From positions 1-49,558 of the forward strand of contig CAMCXW010000014.1 of assembly GCA_945883625.1 (NCBI GenBank): a stretch of DNA of 49,558 nucleotides. The letters run 5' to 3'. Origin of the DNA: Spirosoma fluviale. Its GTDB lineage: Bacteria; Bacteroidota; Bacteroidia; Cytophagales; Spirosomataceae. A program made the position numbers and the translations under genes. Below the pieces are notes generated by a model, which searched no databases, was not told the DNA's origin, and saw only the letters and a program-made list of their open reading frames with translations. Shown one piece after another: positions 8,431 through 17,381 of this stretch (positions are counted from its first letter, which is position 1; each line of letters opens with the position of its first letter).

Positions 8431-8657
8431 CTAATAAGTTCTGTGTAATAAATTGTTAAAAAAAATAGTAGGCAAATAATCCAAATAGGTATAGGAACTG
8501 GAATAAATTTTACATTTAGGGAGTAGCCAATTTCATGTTTAAATAGGGATTGGAGACCAAATTTTTTAGACATTTTAAATCTTTTTAATATATCGATTAG
8601 TCCCCAAATCAATAATGAAAGCAAAAAAAATATTAAAAAATAGTCATCTGTTTTCAC
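8427..8657 (-). CDS. Small membrane protein within the Ter locus (76 aa)
   Basis: This short protein has two hydrophobic segments, residues about 6-23 and 53-72, separated by a basic loop containing RFKMSKKF, so it is probably a two-pass inner-membrane protein. I recognise no family. Support for it being real is its position: the GTG start overlaps the stop of the 52-residue gene upstream (GTGA), and its own stop overlaps the GTG start of the vWA gene downstream in the same way. Such chained overlaps are typical of co-translated partners, so it may anchor a vWA protein to the membrane (inference). Confidence 0.6.
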   Translation of the reverse strand: MKTDDYFLIFFLLSLLIWGLIDILKRFKMSKKFGLQSLFKHEIGYSLNVKFIPVPIPIWIICLLFFLTIYYTELIR

Positions 8658-8812
8658 TTCTTATTTGTTAAAAACTTGAATATTGTAGCTCCAATCTTTC
8701 TTTCTATTCCTGATTTTGTGGTCGGAATTCCGGTATTCCTAGCAATTTTATTCCTAAGGGAACTAATGCCTAAAGCTCTTTTCCATGAAAACGAAAATCC
8801 CCAAAAACTCAT
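8654..8812 (-). CDS. Small basic protein between two vWA genes (52 aa)
   Basis: An ATG at 8812 opens a 52-codon frame beginning MSFWGFSFSWKRALGISS and containing a basic segment with ARNTGIPTTKSGIERKIG. It resembles, from memory, short conserved proteins of the form FSWKRxxGI ... KIGIPxTRxGRQRK found in other bacteria, with no known function. It starts one base after the upstream vWA gene ends and overlaps the next gene's GTG start by GTGA, so it is embedded in a coupled chain. It is highly basic, suggesting nucleic-acid or membrane-surface binding. It is short enough to be missed by automatic callers. Confidence 0.7.
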   Translation of the reverse strand: MSFWGFSFSWKRALGISSLRNKIARNTGIPTTKSGIERKIGATIFKFLTNKK

Positions 8813-8813
8813 T

Positions 8814-9452
8814 TTAAACAATAATATTTAACTCAGATGGGGGAGGAGGTAATTCGTTTAATCCAGTGACTTCTTTACCTGAATCCTCTACTTTAGTTGA
8901 TGAAACGCCAATAGAAGCAGTAACCCATGCAAAGAACTTTGAAATGCTTTGGCTATCAGCTGTATCTAACATTACAACATTATCTGTAATTTGCTTTAAA
9001 ATATTAGTGTCAGCACCACTACCTGCTGCGCATGCTACGGTAAATGCTGTTTTTCGTTTTTTGAATTCGGTAAGACCTGACTGCCAATCGTCTGTTGGAT
9101 TACCATCTGTCATAATGAAAACTAATGGTTTCCAGTCTCCTTTGGTTTCAGCCGTTGTAATAGCTACCTCGTTATCAATACACTTACTAACTACATTTAA
9201 TGCGTCACCTAGGGCAGTGGTTCCAGTTGCAATTATGTCTAACATTTGAAAAGTTGACAAGTCTGTTAATGGAATTATTTGACGTGCTGAACTATCAAAA
9301 GTAATAACACTTAAAAATGCGGTTTCAATTGCTTGAGGATTTTGACGCAAAGAGCTTATCATCACTTGAACTCCATTTTTTACGGCCTCTATAGGCTCGC
9401 CACTCATGGAACCAGATGTGTCTAATAAAAGGTAAACGGGTAATCTTCTCAT
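8814..9452 (-). CDS. TerY-like vWA domain protein (third copy)
   Basis: This 212-residue vWA domain is closely similar to the copy at 7795-8430: MRRLPVYLLLDTSGSMSGEP at the start, MIDAS Asp/Ser/Ser intact, TDGNPTDDW near 116, and a proline-rich tail (LPPPPSELN). No zinc ribbon is present. It follows the TerD gene at 9457 by 4 bases and precedes the 52-residue basic gene by one base. Such stand-alone TerY-like proteins are standard partners of TerD-type proteins in Ter operons. Two near-identical bare vWA proteins plus one zinc-ribbon version suggest subfunctional division, with TerD-binding and kinase/phosphatase-binding forms (inference). Confidence 0.88.
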   Translation of the reverse strand: MRRLPVYLLLDTSGSMSGEPIEAVKNGVQVMISSLRQNPQAIETAFLSVITFDSSARQIIPLTDLSTFQMLDIIATGTTALGDALNVVSKCIDNEVAITTAETKGDWKPLVFIMTDGNPTDDWQSGLTEFKKRKTAFTVACAAGSGADTNILKQITDNVVMLDTADSQSISKFFAWVTASIGVSSTKVEDSGKEVTGLNELPPPPSELNIIV

Positions 9453-9456
9453 TGAT

Positions 9457-10227
9457 TTATTGTTTAAGATATCTTTTTAAAATCGGTACAAAACTATCGT
9501 TAGGTTCAGGGTTTCCTAATGCTCTAAATTTCCATTGGCTTTCATGTCTATACATCTCTCCAAAAAGCATCGAACGCATTCCATTAAATTCGGAGCTATT
9601 TGATAGGCTGAATTTCGCTATCTCTTTACCTTTTGCGTCACAGGCTCTTATAAAGGCATTATCAACCATTCCAAAATGTTGATTCCTTTGTTGACCTTGA
9701 TATATACAAACTAAAAAAAGAATTTTATCAATCTTTTCAGGCAACGATTCTAATTTTACGATTATTTGTTCGTCATCACCTTCTCCTTCTCCTGTTAAAT
9801 TATCACCTGTGTGAACGATTAACTCACCTTTTGCAAGTAATTCGTTTACTTTTTGCTGCATTACTGATTTTGAGGCGTATGATGGATAAAGCATTGCAGA
9901 AGTGCCTGAACCTGAAGGATACGTCATACTATTGAAAAAAATCACGTCTCCACCATGAAGGCCAACCTTATTTCCATTGCTAAAAGCTATATCTCTGCCC
10001 AAATTCGCAACTTTCCCATCCTTATCTAAAAGGAATGCGATTGCATCTAAATCAAAATCAGCTTCTTTTGTATTGCTGAAAATTTTCTCAAAAAATCCTT
10101 TTTTTTCTTCTCTCACATCCCATCCTAATCCAACTGTTACTTTAGACAAATCATAAACAGATTCTCCTTTTGAATTCTTCCTTAAATCAATAGTTTGACC
10201 TTTTGATAGATTAATTACCTCTTGCAT
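9457..10227 (-). CDS. TerD-family protein with inserted loop (256 aa)
   Basis: This is a TerD domain with the canonical opening INLSKGQTIDL, VTVGLGWD near residue 31, and the calcium-site segment GDNLTGEGEGDDEQI near residue 142. It is longer than the usual 190 residues. A lysine-rich insertion (KKGFFEKIFSNTKE) follows the GLGWD motif, and a second insertion of about 40 residues (YPSGSGTSAMLYPSYASKS onward) lies before the calcium loop. Known TerD proteins bind Ca2+ and take part in resistance to tellurite, colicins and phage. The gene is 5 bases downstream of another terD-like gene and 4 bases upstream of a vWA gene, so it belongs to the core operon. Confidence 0.88.
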   Translation of the reverse strand: MQEVINLSKGQTIDLRKNSKGESVYDLSKVTVGLGWDVREEKKGFFEKIFSNTKEADFDLDAIAFLLDKDGKVANLGRDIAFSNGNKVGLHGGDVIFFNSMTYPSGSGTSAMLYPSYASKSVMQQKVNELLAKGELIVHTGDNLTGEGEGDDEQIIVKLESLPEKIDKILFLVCIYQGQQRNQHFGMVDNAFIRACDAKGKEIAKFSLSNSSEFNGMRSMLFGEMYRHESQWKFRALGNPEPNDSFVPILKRYLKQ

Positions 10228-10232
10228 AGCTA

Positions 10233-10820
10233 TTAGTTTTTTTCAATTTTTCCTGTGAAATATTTGCTTAAGAAAAACGCCAAATCTTCTTTGTAGCCAA
10301 TACCTGAGGCATCAAACTTCCATTCATCATTTCTTTTGTATAATCTTCCAAATTCGATTCCTGTTTCGATAGAAAAGTCTTCTCCAAGCTCATACTTAAA
10401 CACCTCTTTGTTTGTGGAATTATCAACAAGTCTTATATAAGAGTCTCTAACCTGTCCAAAATTTTGCCTTTTAGAAACAGCGTCTTCAATTGTTACAACA
10501 AACAATATTTCTTGAATATTGGGGTTTAATTTGGTCATATCTATGATGATTGATTCATCATCATCACCATCACTTGATGTTCCATCCGGGTCATCTCCAG
10601 TGTGAGTTACAGCTCCGTCCGGTGATTCTAAATTGTTATAAAACACAAAGTAATCTTTGTTAGGTAACTTTCGGTTTTCATCTATCATGATTGCTGAAAC
10701 GTCCAAGTCAAATGTACCTCCTGTTCCTTCATTAGGTTCCCAGCCTAATCCTACAGTGATATTGTTAAAGCCAACTTTTACTTTATCACCTTTCCTTAAA
10801 TTAATAACTTCATTGCTCAT
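10233..10820 (-). CDS. TerD/TerE-family protein
   Basis: This is the most canonical TerD-type protein here, of ordinary length (195 residues). It has INLRKGDKVKV at the start, ITVGLGWEPN near 22, FDLDVSAIMID near 37 and the complete calcium-binding segment GDDPDGTSSDGDDDESI near 78. The C-terminal strands EFGRLYKRNDEWKFDASG are typical of TerD, TerE and TerX. It is the first Ter-domain gene of the minus-strand cluster and probably near the operon start; a membrane protein gene ends 20 bases downstream of its reading-direction upstream side. Cytoplasmic, calcium-dependent assembly with vWA proteins is expected from family knowledge. Confidence 0.9.
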   Translation of the reverse strand: MSNEVINLRKGDKVKVGFNNITVGLGWEPNEGTGGTFDLDVSAIMIDENRKLPNKDYFVFYNNLESPDGAVTHTGDDPDGTSSDGDDDESIIIDMTKLNPNIQEILFVVTIEDAVSKRQNFGQVRDSYIRLVDNSTNKEVFKYELGEDFSIETGIEFGRLYKRNDEWKFDASGIGYKEDLAFFLSKYFTGKIEKN

Positions 10821-10840
10821 AACTTACTTTTTAATTTATT

Positions 10841-11314
10841 TTAATAATGTAGCCAATATATAGTTTTTTCACCTCCCCCTTTCTCTGAAATTTTTTGTGG
10901 TGGGTCGTTAAAGATATAATCTATTTTCGGTAAAGAATTATTTGCAGTATATGGATATATTGATGCCACAAAAGGATTTTGGTTTGTTGTACCACCATTT
11001 GGGCTATAGAACGCTTTTTCAACGATAACAGAGTAGTCTGAATCGTTTATAATCATGTTATCTGTTATGTCTATATTTTTTGTTGAGCCATTTTGAAACG
11101 AATAGGTGTAGTTTGAGAAAAATGTTGTATATTCTTGATAAACTCTGTTATTCTTAAGAATGATAATATTATTGACTTGAGACCCAGTATAAATTGAAGC
11201 AATAGCAAAAATTACAAACAAATACCACTTTTCTCTGTTCATATATAGTCTATTGAACAAAATGATGACACCTCCGATGCCAAAAAAAATCATATCGATT
11301 GGTTGTGAGAACAT
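10841..11314 (-). CDS. Membrane-anchored protein of unknown function (157 aa)
   Basis: Two hydrophobic segments occupy about residues 7-23 and 29-46. A polar domain of about 110 residues, rich in Asn, Tyr and Ser, follows and is probably periplasmic or cytoplasmic depending on topology. I recognise no family and no catalytic motif. The gene is 20 bases before the first TerD gene in the same direction, so it may be the first gene of the Ter operon. It is separated by 115 bases from the TPR gene upstream. A sensor role at the envelope is conceivable but not supported by any visible motif. Confidence 0.5.
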   Translation of the reverse strand: MFSQPIDMIFFGIGGVIILFNRLYMNREKWYLFVIFAIASIYTGSQVNNIIILKNNRVYQEYTTFFSNYTYSFQNGSTKNIDITDNMIINDSDYSVIVEKAFYSPNGGTTNQNPFVASIYPYTANNSLPKIDYIFNDPPQKISEKGGGEKTIYWLHY

Positions 11315-11429
11315 AAACTAAAACTACATTAGTTGAAAACTAGCATAAATAATTCAAAAAAGCAATTTTGACTTATTTAGCGGTATGGGTTTATATGTTG
11401 TTGATTTTTAGTATTTTAAAATGTATGAA

Positions 11430-12503
11430 TTATGGGTTAGGATTACAGTAATTTACAAAGTCTGCGAACTCAGCATCATCCTCAAAATACTGGTCATATC
11501 CATCTGATTCATCAGGGTTTAACTCTTTTGCTTTTTTAATATCTTGGCAAGCGCCTTCGTTATCCTTTAGTTTTGCTTTTACTATACTTCTATAGAAATA
11601 TATACTAGCCTCTTTATCATCCAATTTTATACTTTCATTGAAACTCTCAAGAGCATCTTCATATAAAAGTGCGCCATCTTGAGCAATACCCAGCATTGCT
11701 AATGATAATGCTTTATAGTCATTTTTTTCTTCGTATTTAAAGAGTAAATCAACCGTTCTTTTTCTAATTGCAACTTCTTCGTCAAAGTACTTTAAATCTG
11801 CTAAGCAGTTTGCTGACCTATTTAGTAATTCTATATCATCTGGTAATATTGCTAAAGCTCTGCTGTAATCATTTAGGGCGTCTTCAATCTTTCCAAAATG
11901 TTTCTTTATATCGCCTCTAATTAATAACATATCGGCATCAAAGTTCTTTTCCAAGAAAAAGCTATCAACAACAGCTCTTGCTTTTTCAAATTGTTTTAAA
12001 AATACTAGACACCTTGATTTTGAAACTTTTATCCTAATATTGTTAGGGGATATTTTCAAACCTTCATCATATATTTTAATAGCCTCTTCATACTCTTTTT
12101 CTGATTGGTATGTTAAGCCTAAATTGTACCGATAGTTTACGACTTTTGGTTCTAATGCGATTGCTTGGGTTAAGTATTCTCTAGCTTCTTTATCTTTATT
12201 TAGCAACATATATTCATACGCCACCGCACCATAAGTTTCACCAGATTTATCATATTTTAATAGTTCAATGTAATCCTTTACAGCCAACTCATAATTTTCC
12301 AGTTTTTCATAGCACATTGCTCTATTTTTAATTGCCTTAGCATCTTTTGGATTAATTTTTAGGGCTAAGTTTAAATTGGATATTGCTTCTTTGTATTTAC
12401 CGGCCTCAAAAAACTGTTTAGCTTTGGTTTTATACGATTCAGCATTTTGCGAGAACGAATTGAAAGATAAGCATATCAGAATGCAGAGGAATATGTGTTT
12501 CAT
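11430..12503 (-). CDS. Exported tetratricopeptide-repeat protein
   Basis: An N-terminal signal peptide (MKHIFLCILICLSFNSFSQ) is followed by about nine TPR units from residue 25 to the end; examples are AKQFFEAGKYKEAISNLNLALKI-type helices and NPKDAKA, PNNIRI and DDIELL turns. The C-terminus is acidic (DQYFEDDAEFADF). TPR superhelices bind proteins; the signal peptide places this one in the periplasm. It is 115 bases upstream of the membrane protein gene that leads into the TerD genes, and divergent from the methyltransferase operon across a 257-base intergenic region. Membership of the Ter system is plausible from orientation only. Confidence 0.8.
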   Translation of the reverse strand: MKHIFLCILICLSFNSFSQNAESYKTKAKQFFEAGKYKEAISNLNLALKINPKDAKAIKNRAMCYEKLENYELAVKDYIELLKYDKSGETYGAVAYEYMLLNKDKEAREYLTQAIALEPKVVNYRYNLGLTYQSEKEYEEAIKIYDEGLKISPNNIRIKVSKSRCLVFLKQFEKARAVVDSFFLEKNFDADMLLIRGDIKKHFGKIEDALNDYSRALAILPDDIELLNRSANCLADLKYFDEEVAIRKRTVDLLFKYEEKNDYKALSLAMLGIAQDGALLYEDALESFNESIKLDDKEASIYFYRSIVKAKLKDNEGACQDIKKAKELNPDESDGYDQYFEDDAEFADFVNYCNPNP

Positions 12504-12688
12504 TTTAATATAGATTTTTATTTTAGACAGTCCATAAACCGTAATTAAATCAATTTATTGCCTAAGAAAAAACGCAAAAAATGTGTGTATTTTGTCAATG
12601 CGGCTTGGATTAAGAAAATCACTTATTAAATGGTTATTAATTATTTGACTTTTTATTGATTTGTTAGAATTCGAAGAAGGAATATTTA

Positions 12689-12720
12689 TTTGACTGATAA
12701 TTTTCGTAAATTTTACTTTG
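12689..12720 (+). promoter_or_regulatory. Candidate promoter of the methyltransferase operon
   Basis: TTTG at 12689-12692 and TTACTTTG at 12713-12720 are separated by 20 bases, close to the Bacteroidota consensus TTTG-N19-21-TAnnTTTG with one mismatch. Transcription would begin about 30 bases before the ATG at 12761. The remaining divergent intergenic bases 12504-12688 are AT-rich with no clear operator. Confidence 0.5.
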
Positions 12721-12760
12721 AATGCAGTTTAATGAATAAAATTCTGGTTCTCCATAAGTA

Positions 12761-15451
12761 ATGAATGTCACCCAAATAGGTCAAAGTGTTGAAGATTTAG
12801 TTAAATCAATAAATGAAGAATCGTTTTTTTACGATTTTATATCTTGTTTTGGAACTCCTAAGGCGACTGTAAAAAGACTTCAGGAAGGAGGATTAAACCT
12901 ATCAAAAAATCACGGTGAAATACTTTGGAAGAAAAAAGTGTTCTTCAAGATTTCTAATTCCATTGACCTACACCTTCTAATAGATTCCATCAAATCAGAC
13001 CCTAAAGTAACAGGGCATTCACCAAGGTTCATTATTGTTACTGATTATGAAACCTTATTGTCAATTGATACAAAGACGGGCGACACTCTCGATACACTGC
13101 TACTTGAATTAGATAGGCATTTCGATTTTTTCTTACCACTCGCAGGTATGGAAAAAGCTCAACATCAGTTCGAAAACCCAGCAGATGTTAAAGCTGCAGA
13201 GAGGATGGGTAAACTGTATGATGAAATCAAGAAAGATAACTCTACTGATACAGAAGCTGAAGTTCATGACCTTAATGTATTCTTAACACGCTTATTGTTC
13301 TGCTTCTTTGCCGAGGATACAAATATCTTTGAAAAGAGTCAGTTTACTCATAGTGTTATCAATCACACTCAGGATGACGGCAGTGATTTAGATTCTCATT
13401 TTGAAAGGCTTTTCCAAATAATGAATCTTCCCAATGGTGACAGAGGAAGTTTGCCTGCATATCTTGATGCATTTCCGTATGTGAATGGTGGGTTATTTAG
13501 AAATCAACATGGACTTCCCAAATTCAGCAGAAAGAGTCGTCAATTAATTATTGAAAGCGGAGAACTTGATTGGAGTGCCATAAATCCTGATATTTTCGGG
13601 TCAATGATTCAGGCTGTCATTACACCAGAACATCGTGGAGGATTAGGGATGCATTACACCAGCGTGCCTAATATAATGAAAGTTATTGAGCCGTTGTTTC
13701 TAAATGAGTTTAATGAGGAGTTTGAAGCGTCAAAGGGAAATCCTAAAGCACTGCGTCAATTACTGAATAGATTATGGAATACAAAGTATTTTGACCCAGC
13801 TTGTGGTAGTGGTAATTTTCTAATCATTACCTATAAAGAACTCCGGAAACTTGAAATGAAGATTTTCAAGGAACTAAATGAAATGGCCCTGTCGAACATC
13901 AGTTTAAGTCAATTTTATGGAATTGAACTTGATGATTTTGCTCATGAAGTTGCTATACTTTCACTATGGTTAGCGGAACACCAAATGAACCAAGTTTTTT
14001 TTAAAGAATTTGGTAGAAGTAAGCCTGCTTTACCATTGGCATCTGCTGGAAAAATTGTTCATGGAAATGCATGCAGGCTGAATTGGGAATCTGTTTGCTC
14101 AAAATCTGAAAATGACGAAATATATTTAATGGGGAATCCACCATATTTAGGCAGTAGTATGCAAAATATTGCTCAAAAAGAAGATATGGCCTATGTTTTT
14201 AGGAATATCGATGGGTATAAAAATTTAGATTATATAGCAGCATGGTTTTATAAAGGCTCACAATTCATCAAAAATATTAGAGGAAAATGTTCTTTTGTAA
14301 GTACAAATTCAATATGTCAGGGTGAACAAGTCGCATTATTATGGCCAACTATTTTTAATTCGAACATAGAAATCGGATTTGCACATACTTCATTTAAGTG
14401 GAAAAATAACGCAAAGGAAAACGCAGGTGTTTCAGTAATTATAATAGGATTAATCAATAAATCATCAAATTATATCAAGCGAATTTATACTGAGGAGAGA
14501 GTTATTATAGCAAAGAATATAAATGCCTATTTGGCGAATGCTAGAAATATTATTGTTCAGAAGGAAAGTAAAAATATTTCTAATCTTAGACCAATGTCAT
14601 CAGGTATAAAGGCAGGCGATGGAGGATATTTGATTCTTAGTGAAGCCGAACATAACTCGTTAATTAGTCAATTCCCTGATTCAATTAATTTGATAAAAAA
14701 ATATGTTGGAGCAGATGATTTTATGAATGGGAGTAAAAGGTATTGTTTGTGGATAACTGAAGATAATAAAGATTTAGCTAACTCGATTTCTCCTATCAAA
14801 TTGCGCATTGAATTATGTCGTGAATTTAGGTTAAAAAGTAAAAAGATTGCGACCGTTAAAAAAGCAAATACACCATATCAATTTGATGAAACAAATTTTA
14901 TTGATGCACCATCATTATTTATTCCACAGACTGGTTCTGAAAAGCGTGAGTATGTACCAATTGGATTTTTGAGTAAAGGAACAGTTATATCAAATGCAGC
15001 AAGAGTAATTTTCAATCCAGAGATTTATCTATTTGCAGTTATTTCCTCAAGAATGCATATAGTTTGGGTAAAAGCAGTAGCTGGCAGATTAAAAACCGAT
15101 ATGCAATATTCCAATACTCTATGTTACAACACATTTCCTTTTCCATTCATCACAAATTCACAAAAAAGTGAATTAGAAAAATTCACGTATGCTATTCTTT
15201 TAGAGAGAGAATCTCATTCTGAAAAAACGATGGCTCAGCTTTATGACCCTTATAAAATGCCACATGGGCTAAAAAATGCTCATCAACAATTGGACCTTGC
15301 AATCGAAAGTATATATCGTTCAAAACCATTTGAGAGTGATGAAGAACGATTAGAATACTTATTCAAACTATATGAACAAATGATAGAAGAAGAAAAGTCG
15401 AGAGGAACTCTATTCGAAATGGAATCTAAACCTAAAAAGAAAAAGAAATAA
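12761..15451 (+). CDS. MmeI-like class I DNA methyltransferase (restriction/defence)
   Basis: This 896-residue protein has the layout of the MmeI-type methyltransferase family: an N-terminal domain, a helical spacer, an N6-adenine methyltransferase core and a C-terminal target-recognition part. SAM-binding motif I is FDPACGSGNFL near residue 344 and catalytic motif IV is NPPYLGS near 458. In the N-terminal 120 residues (GEILWKKKVFFKIS) I do not see the D...ExK nuclease motif of active MmeI-type enzymes. The protein may therefore methylate only, leaving cleavage to the nucleases encoded downstream. It is the first gene of a four-gene operon, one base before the helicase gene. The C-terminus is a lysine-rich tail. 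Confidence 0.87.
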   Translation: MNVTQIGQSVEDLVKSINEESFFYDFISCFGTPKATVKRLQEGGLNLSKNHGEILWKKKVFFKISNSIDLHLLIDSIKSDPKVTGHSPRFIIVTDYETLLSIDTKTGDTLDTLLLELDRHFDFFLPLAGMEKAQHQFENPADVKAAERMGKLYDEIKKDNSTDTEAEVHDLNVFLTRLLFCFFAEDTNIFEKSQFTHSVINHTQDDGSDLDSHFERLFQIMNLPNGDRGSLPAYLDAFPYVNGGLFRNQHGLPKFSRKSRQLIIESGELDWSAINPDIFGSMIQAVITPEHRGGLGMHYTSVPNIMKVIEPLFLNEFNEEFEASKGNPKALRQLLNRLWNTKYFDPACGSGNFLIITYKELRKLEMKIFKELNEMALSNISLSQFYGIELDDFAHEVAILSLWLAEHQMNQVFFKEFGRSKPALPLASAGKIVHGNACRLNWESVCSKSENDEIYLMGNPPYLGSSMQNIAQKEDMAYVFRNIDGYKNLDYIAAWFYKGSQFIKNIRGKCSFVSTNSICQGEQVALLWPTIFNSNIEIGFAHTSFKWKNNAKENAGVSVIIIGLINKSSNYIKRIYTEERVIIAKNINAYLANARNIIVQKESKNISNLRPMSSGIKAGDGGYLILSEAEHNSLISQFPDSINLIKKYVGADDFMNGSKRYCLWITEDNKDLANSISPIKLRIELCREFRLKSKKIATVKKANTPYQFDETNFIDAPSLFIPQTGSEKREYVPIGFLSKGTVISNAARVIFNPEIYLFAVISSRMHIVWVKAVAGRLKTDMQYSNTLCYNTFPFPFITNSQKSELEKFTYAILLERESHSEKTMAQLYDPYKMPHGLKNAHQQLDLAIESIYRSKPFESDEERLEYLFKLYEQMIEEEKSRGTLFEMESKPKKKKK

Positions 15452-15452
15452 C

Positions 15453-17381
15453 ATGCCTGATATAGTTCATGTAACCTATTCCCAATCGGGACAGAGTTCA
15501 AAAAACAACGCTTATGGAATGCGTGAGATGCAAGAAAAAGCATATCAGGCAAGGGATGCTCAGTATCTATTATTGAAGGCCCCTCCAGCATCCGGGAAGT
15601 CCCGGGCTCTAATGTTTATTGCATTGGATAAGCTTGTTCATCAAGGTTTGAAAAAGGTCATCGTCGCAGTACCAGAGAAATCTATTGGTGGCTCATTTCA
15701 ATCAACAAACTTAAAGGAAACAGGGTTCTTCGCTAATTGGGAACCAAACGATGAATTCAATCTCTGTACTCCCGGTATGGATGGGAGCAAAAGTAAAGTT
15801 CAAGCATTCAAGAACTTCTTAGAGAATGATGAGAAAATCTTGATTTGCACGCATGCAACACTTCGGTTTGCATTTGAGGAATTAGATGAGGAGAAATTCA
15901 ATAATATTTTACTTGCAATAGATGAATTCCATCATGTTTCTGCGGACTCAGATAGTAGGTTAGGAGAGTTGTTGAGAAGTATTATGTTAAAGTCAAATGC
16001 TCATATAGTTGCAATGACTGGTTCGTATTTTAGAGGAGATAGTGTACCTGTTCTAATGCCTGAGGACGAAGCTAAGTTTACCAAAGTTACATATAACTAT
16101 TACGAGCAACTAAATGGTTACAAATACCTTAAGTCACTTGGTATAGGATACCATTTTTACCAAGGCCGTTACACAAATGCAATCTTGGAGATTTTAGACA
16201 CTGACAAGAAAACCATTTTACATATTCCTAATGTCAATTCTGGTGAGTCTACTAAAGATAAGCACCAAGAAGTTGATACTATCTTGGATGCTATTGGTGA
16301 TGTCGTTAAAGTTGATTCTGATACGGGTATTATTCACGTTAAAAGGAAATCTGATGGCAAAATACTTAAGGTTGCAGACCTTGTAAATGATATTCCAAAA
16401 GACAGAGAAAAGGTCGTTGCTTATCTGAGGGAAATTAAGTCTGTTGATGATATGGACTTAATAATTGCCTTAGGAATGGCCAAGGAAGGATTTGATTGGC
16501 CATATTGTGAGCATGCATTAACCGTTGGTTATAGAGGCTCATTAACAGAGATAATTCAAATTATTGGCCGGTGTACTCGTGATAGTGAGAATAAGTCACA
16601 TGCTCAGTTTACAAACCTAATTGCTCAGCCCGATGCTGCAGATGATTTGGTTAGATTGTCCGTAAACAATATGTTGAAAGCTATTACGGCTTCATTGTTG
16701 ATGGAACAGGTTTTGGCACCGAACTTCAAGTTTAAAACCAAAATCAATGATGAGGATAAAGCTGGACCCGGTGAAATCAAGATTAGAGGATTTAAAACTC
16801 CGTCCACAAAACGGGTAAAAGATATTGTCGAGTCCGATTTAAATGACTTGAAAGCTAAAATCCTACAGGATGAAACTATCCAAAAATCAATTTCAGGTAA
16901 TTTAGACCCTGAAGTGATAAACAAGGTTTTAATTCCTAAAATCATTCAAATTACATATCCTGACCTTACCGATGAAGAAAGAGAAGAGGTTAGAGAGTAT
17001 GTGGTTGTTGACTCTGTAATCAAGGGTGGAGAGATAAAAGAAGTTGGTGATAAGCGATTTATTAGAATGGCTGGCCAATTTGTTAATATTGACGATTTGG
17101 ATATTGATTTGATTGACCGTATTAATCCTTTCCAAAAGGCATTTGAAATATTATCAAAAGATGTTACCACCAAGGTATTAAGGGTTATTCAAGATGTGAT
17201 TGCGGCAACAAGAATACAAATGACACTTGAAGAAGCTCTTATCCTATGGCCAAAGATTAACGACTTTGTAAAAACTCATAAAAGAGAGCCGAAGCTTACC
17301 TCATCAGACCCGTTAGAAATTAGGATGGCTGAAGCTATTATTTATTTGAAGGAGCAAAAACGACAAGCAAATAATGGATAG
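15453..17381 (+). CDS. SF2 DEAD/DEAH-type helicase of the restriction-like operon
   Basis: Residues about 40-400 are a superfamily 2 helicase core. Visible motifs are Walker A APPASGKS near residue 43, Walker B AIDEFHH near 155, motif III AMTGSY near 188, and a C-terminal lobe with AKEGFDWP and QIIGRCTRD (motif VI). The remaining 250 residues are helical and acidic-basic mixed, probably a coupling domain. It is encoded one base after the methyltransferase and overlaps the next gene by 8 bases, so the products are very probably partners. Translocating or remodelling DNA for the GIY-YIG or HNH nuclease is the likely role, by analogy with type I and III restriction motors. Confidence 0.87.
   Translation: MPDIVHVTYSQSGQSSKNNAYGMREMQEKAYQARDAQYLLLKAPPASGKSRALMFIALDKLVHQGLKKVIVAVPEKSIGGSFQSTNLKETGFFANWEPNDEFNLCTPGMDGSKSKVQAFKNFLENDEKILICTHATLRFAFEELDEEKFNNILLAIDEFHHVSADSDSRLGELLRSIMLKSNAHIVAMTGSYFRGDSVPVLMPEDEAKFTKVTYNYYEQLNGYKYLKSLGIGYHFYQGRYTNAILEILDTDKKTILHIPNVNSGESTKDKHQEVDTILDAIGDVVKVDSDTGIIHVKRKSDGKILKVADLVNDIPKDREKVVAYLREIKSVDDMDLIIALGMAKEGFDWPYCEHALTVGYRGSLTEIIQIIGRCTRDSENKSHAQFTNLIAQPDAADDLVRLSVNNMLKAITASLLMEQVLAPNFKFKTKINDEDKAGPGEIKIRGFKTPSTKRVKDIVESDLNDLKAKILQDETIQKSISGNLDPEVINKVLIPKIIQITYPDLTDEEREEVREYVVVDSVIKGGEIKEVGDKRFIRMAGQFVNIDDLDIDLIDRINPFQKAFEILSKDVTTKVLRVIQDVIAATRIQMTLEEALILWPKINDFVKTHKREPKLTSSDPLEIRMAEAIIYLKEQKRQANNG

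Noticed and set aside
1157-10820. Calling the locus a tellurite-resistance operon
   Set aside because: TerD and TerC relatives occur widely in stress and phage response; nothing in the sequence shows tellurite as the substrate, and terA/terB are absent.
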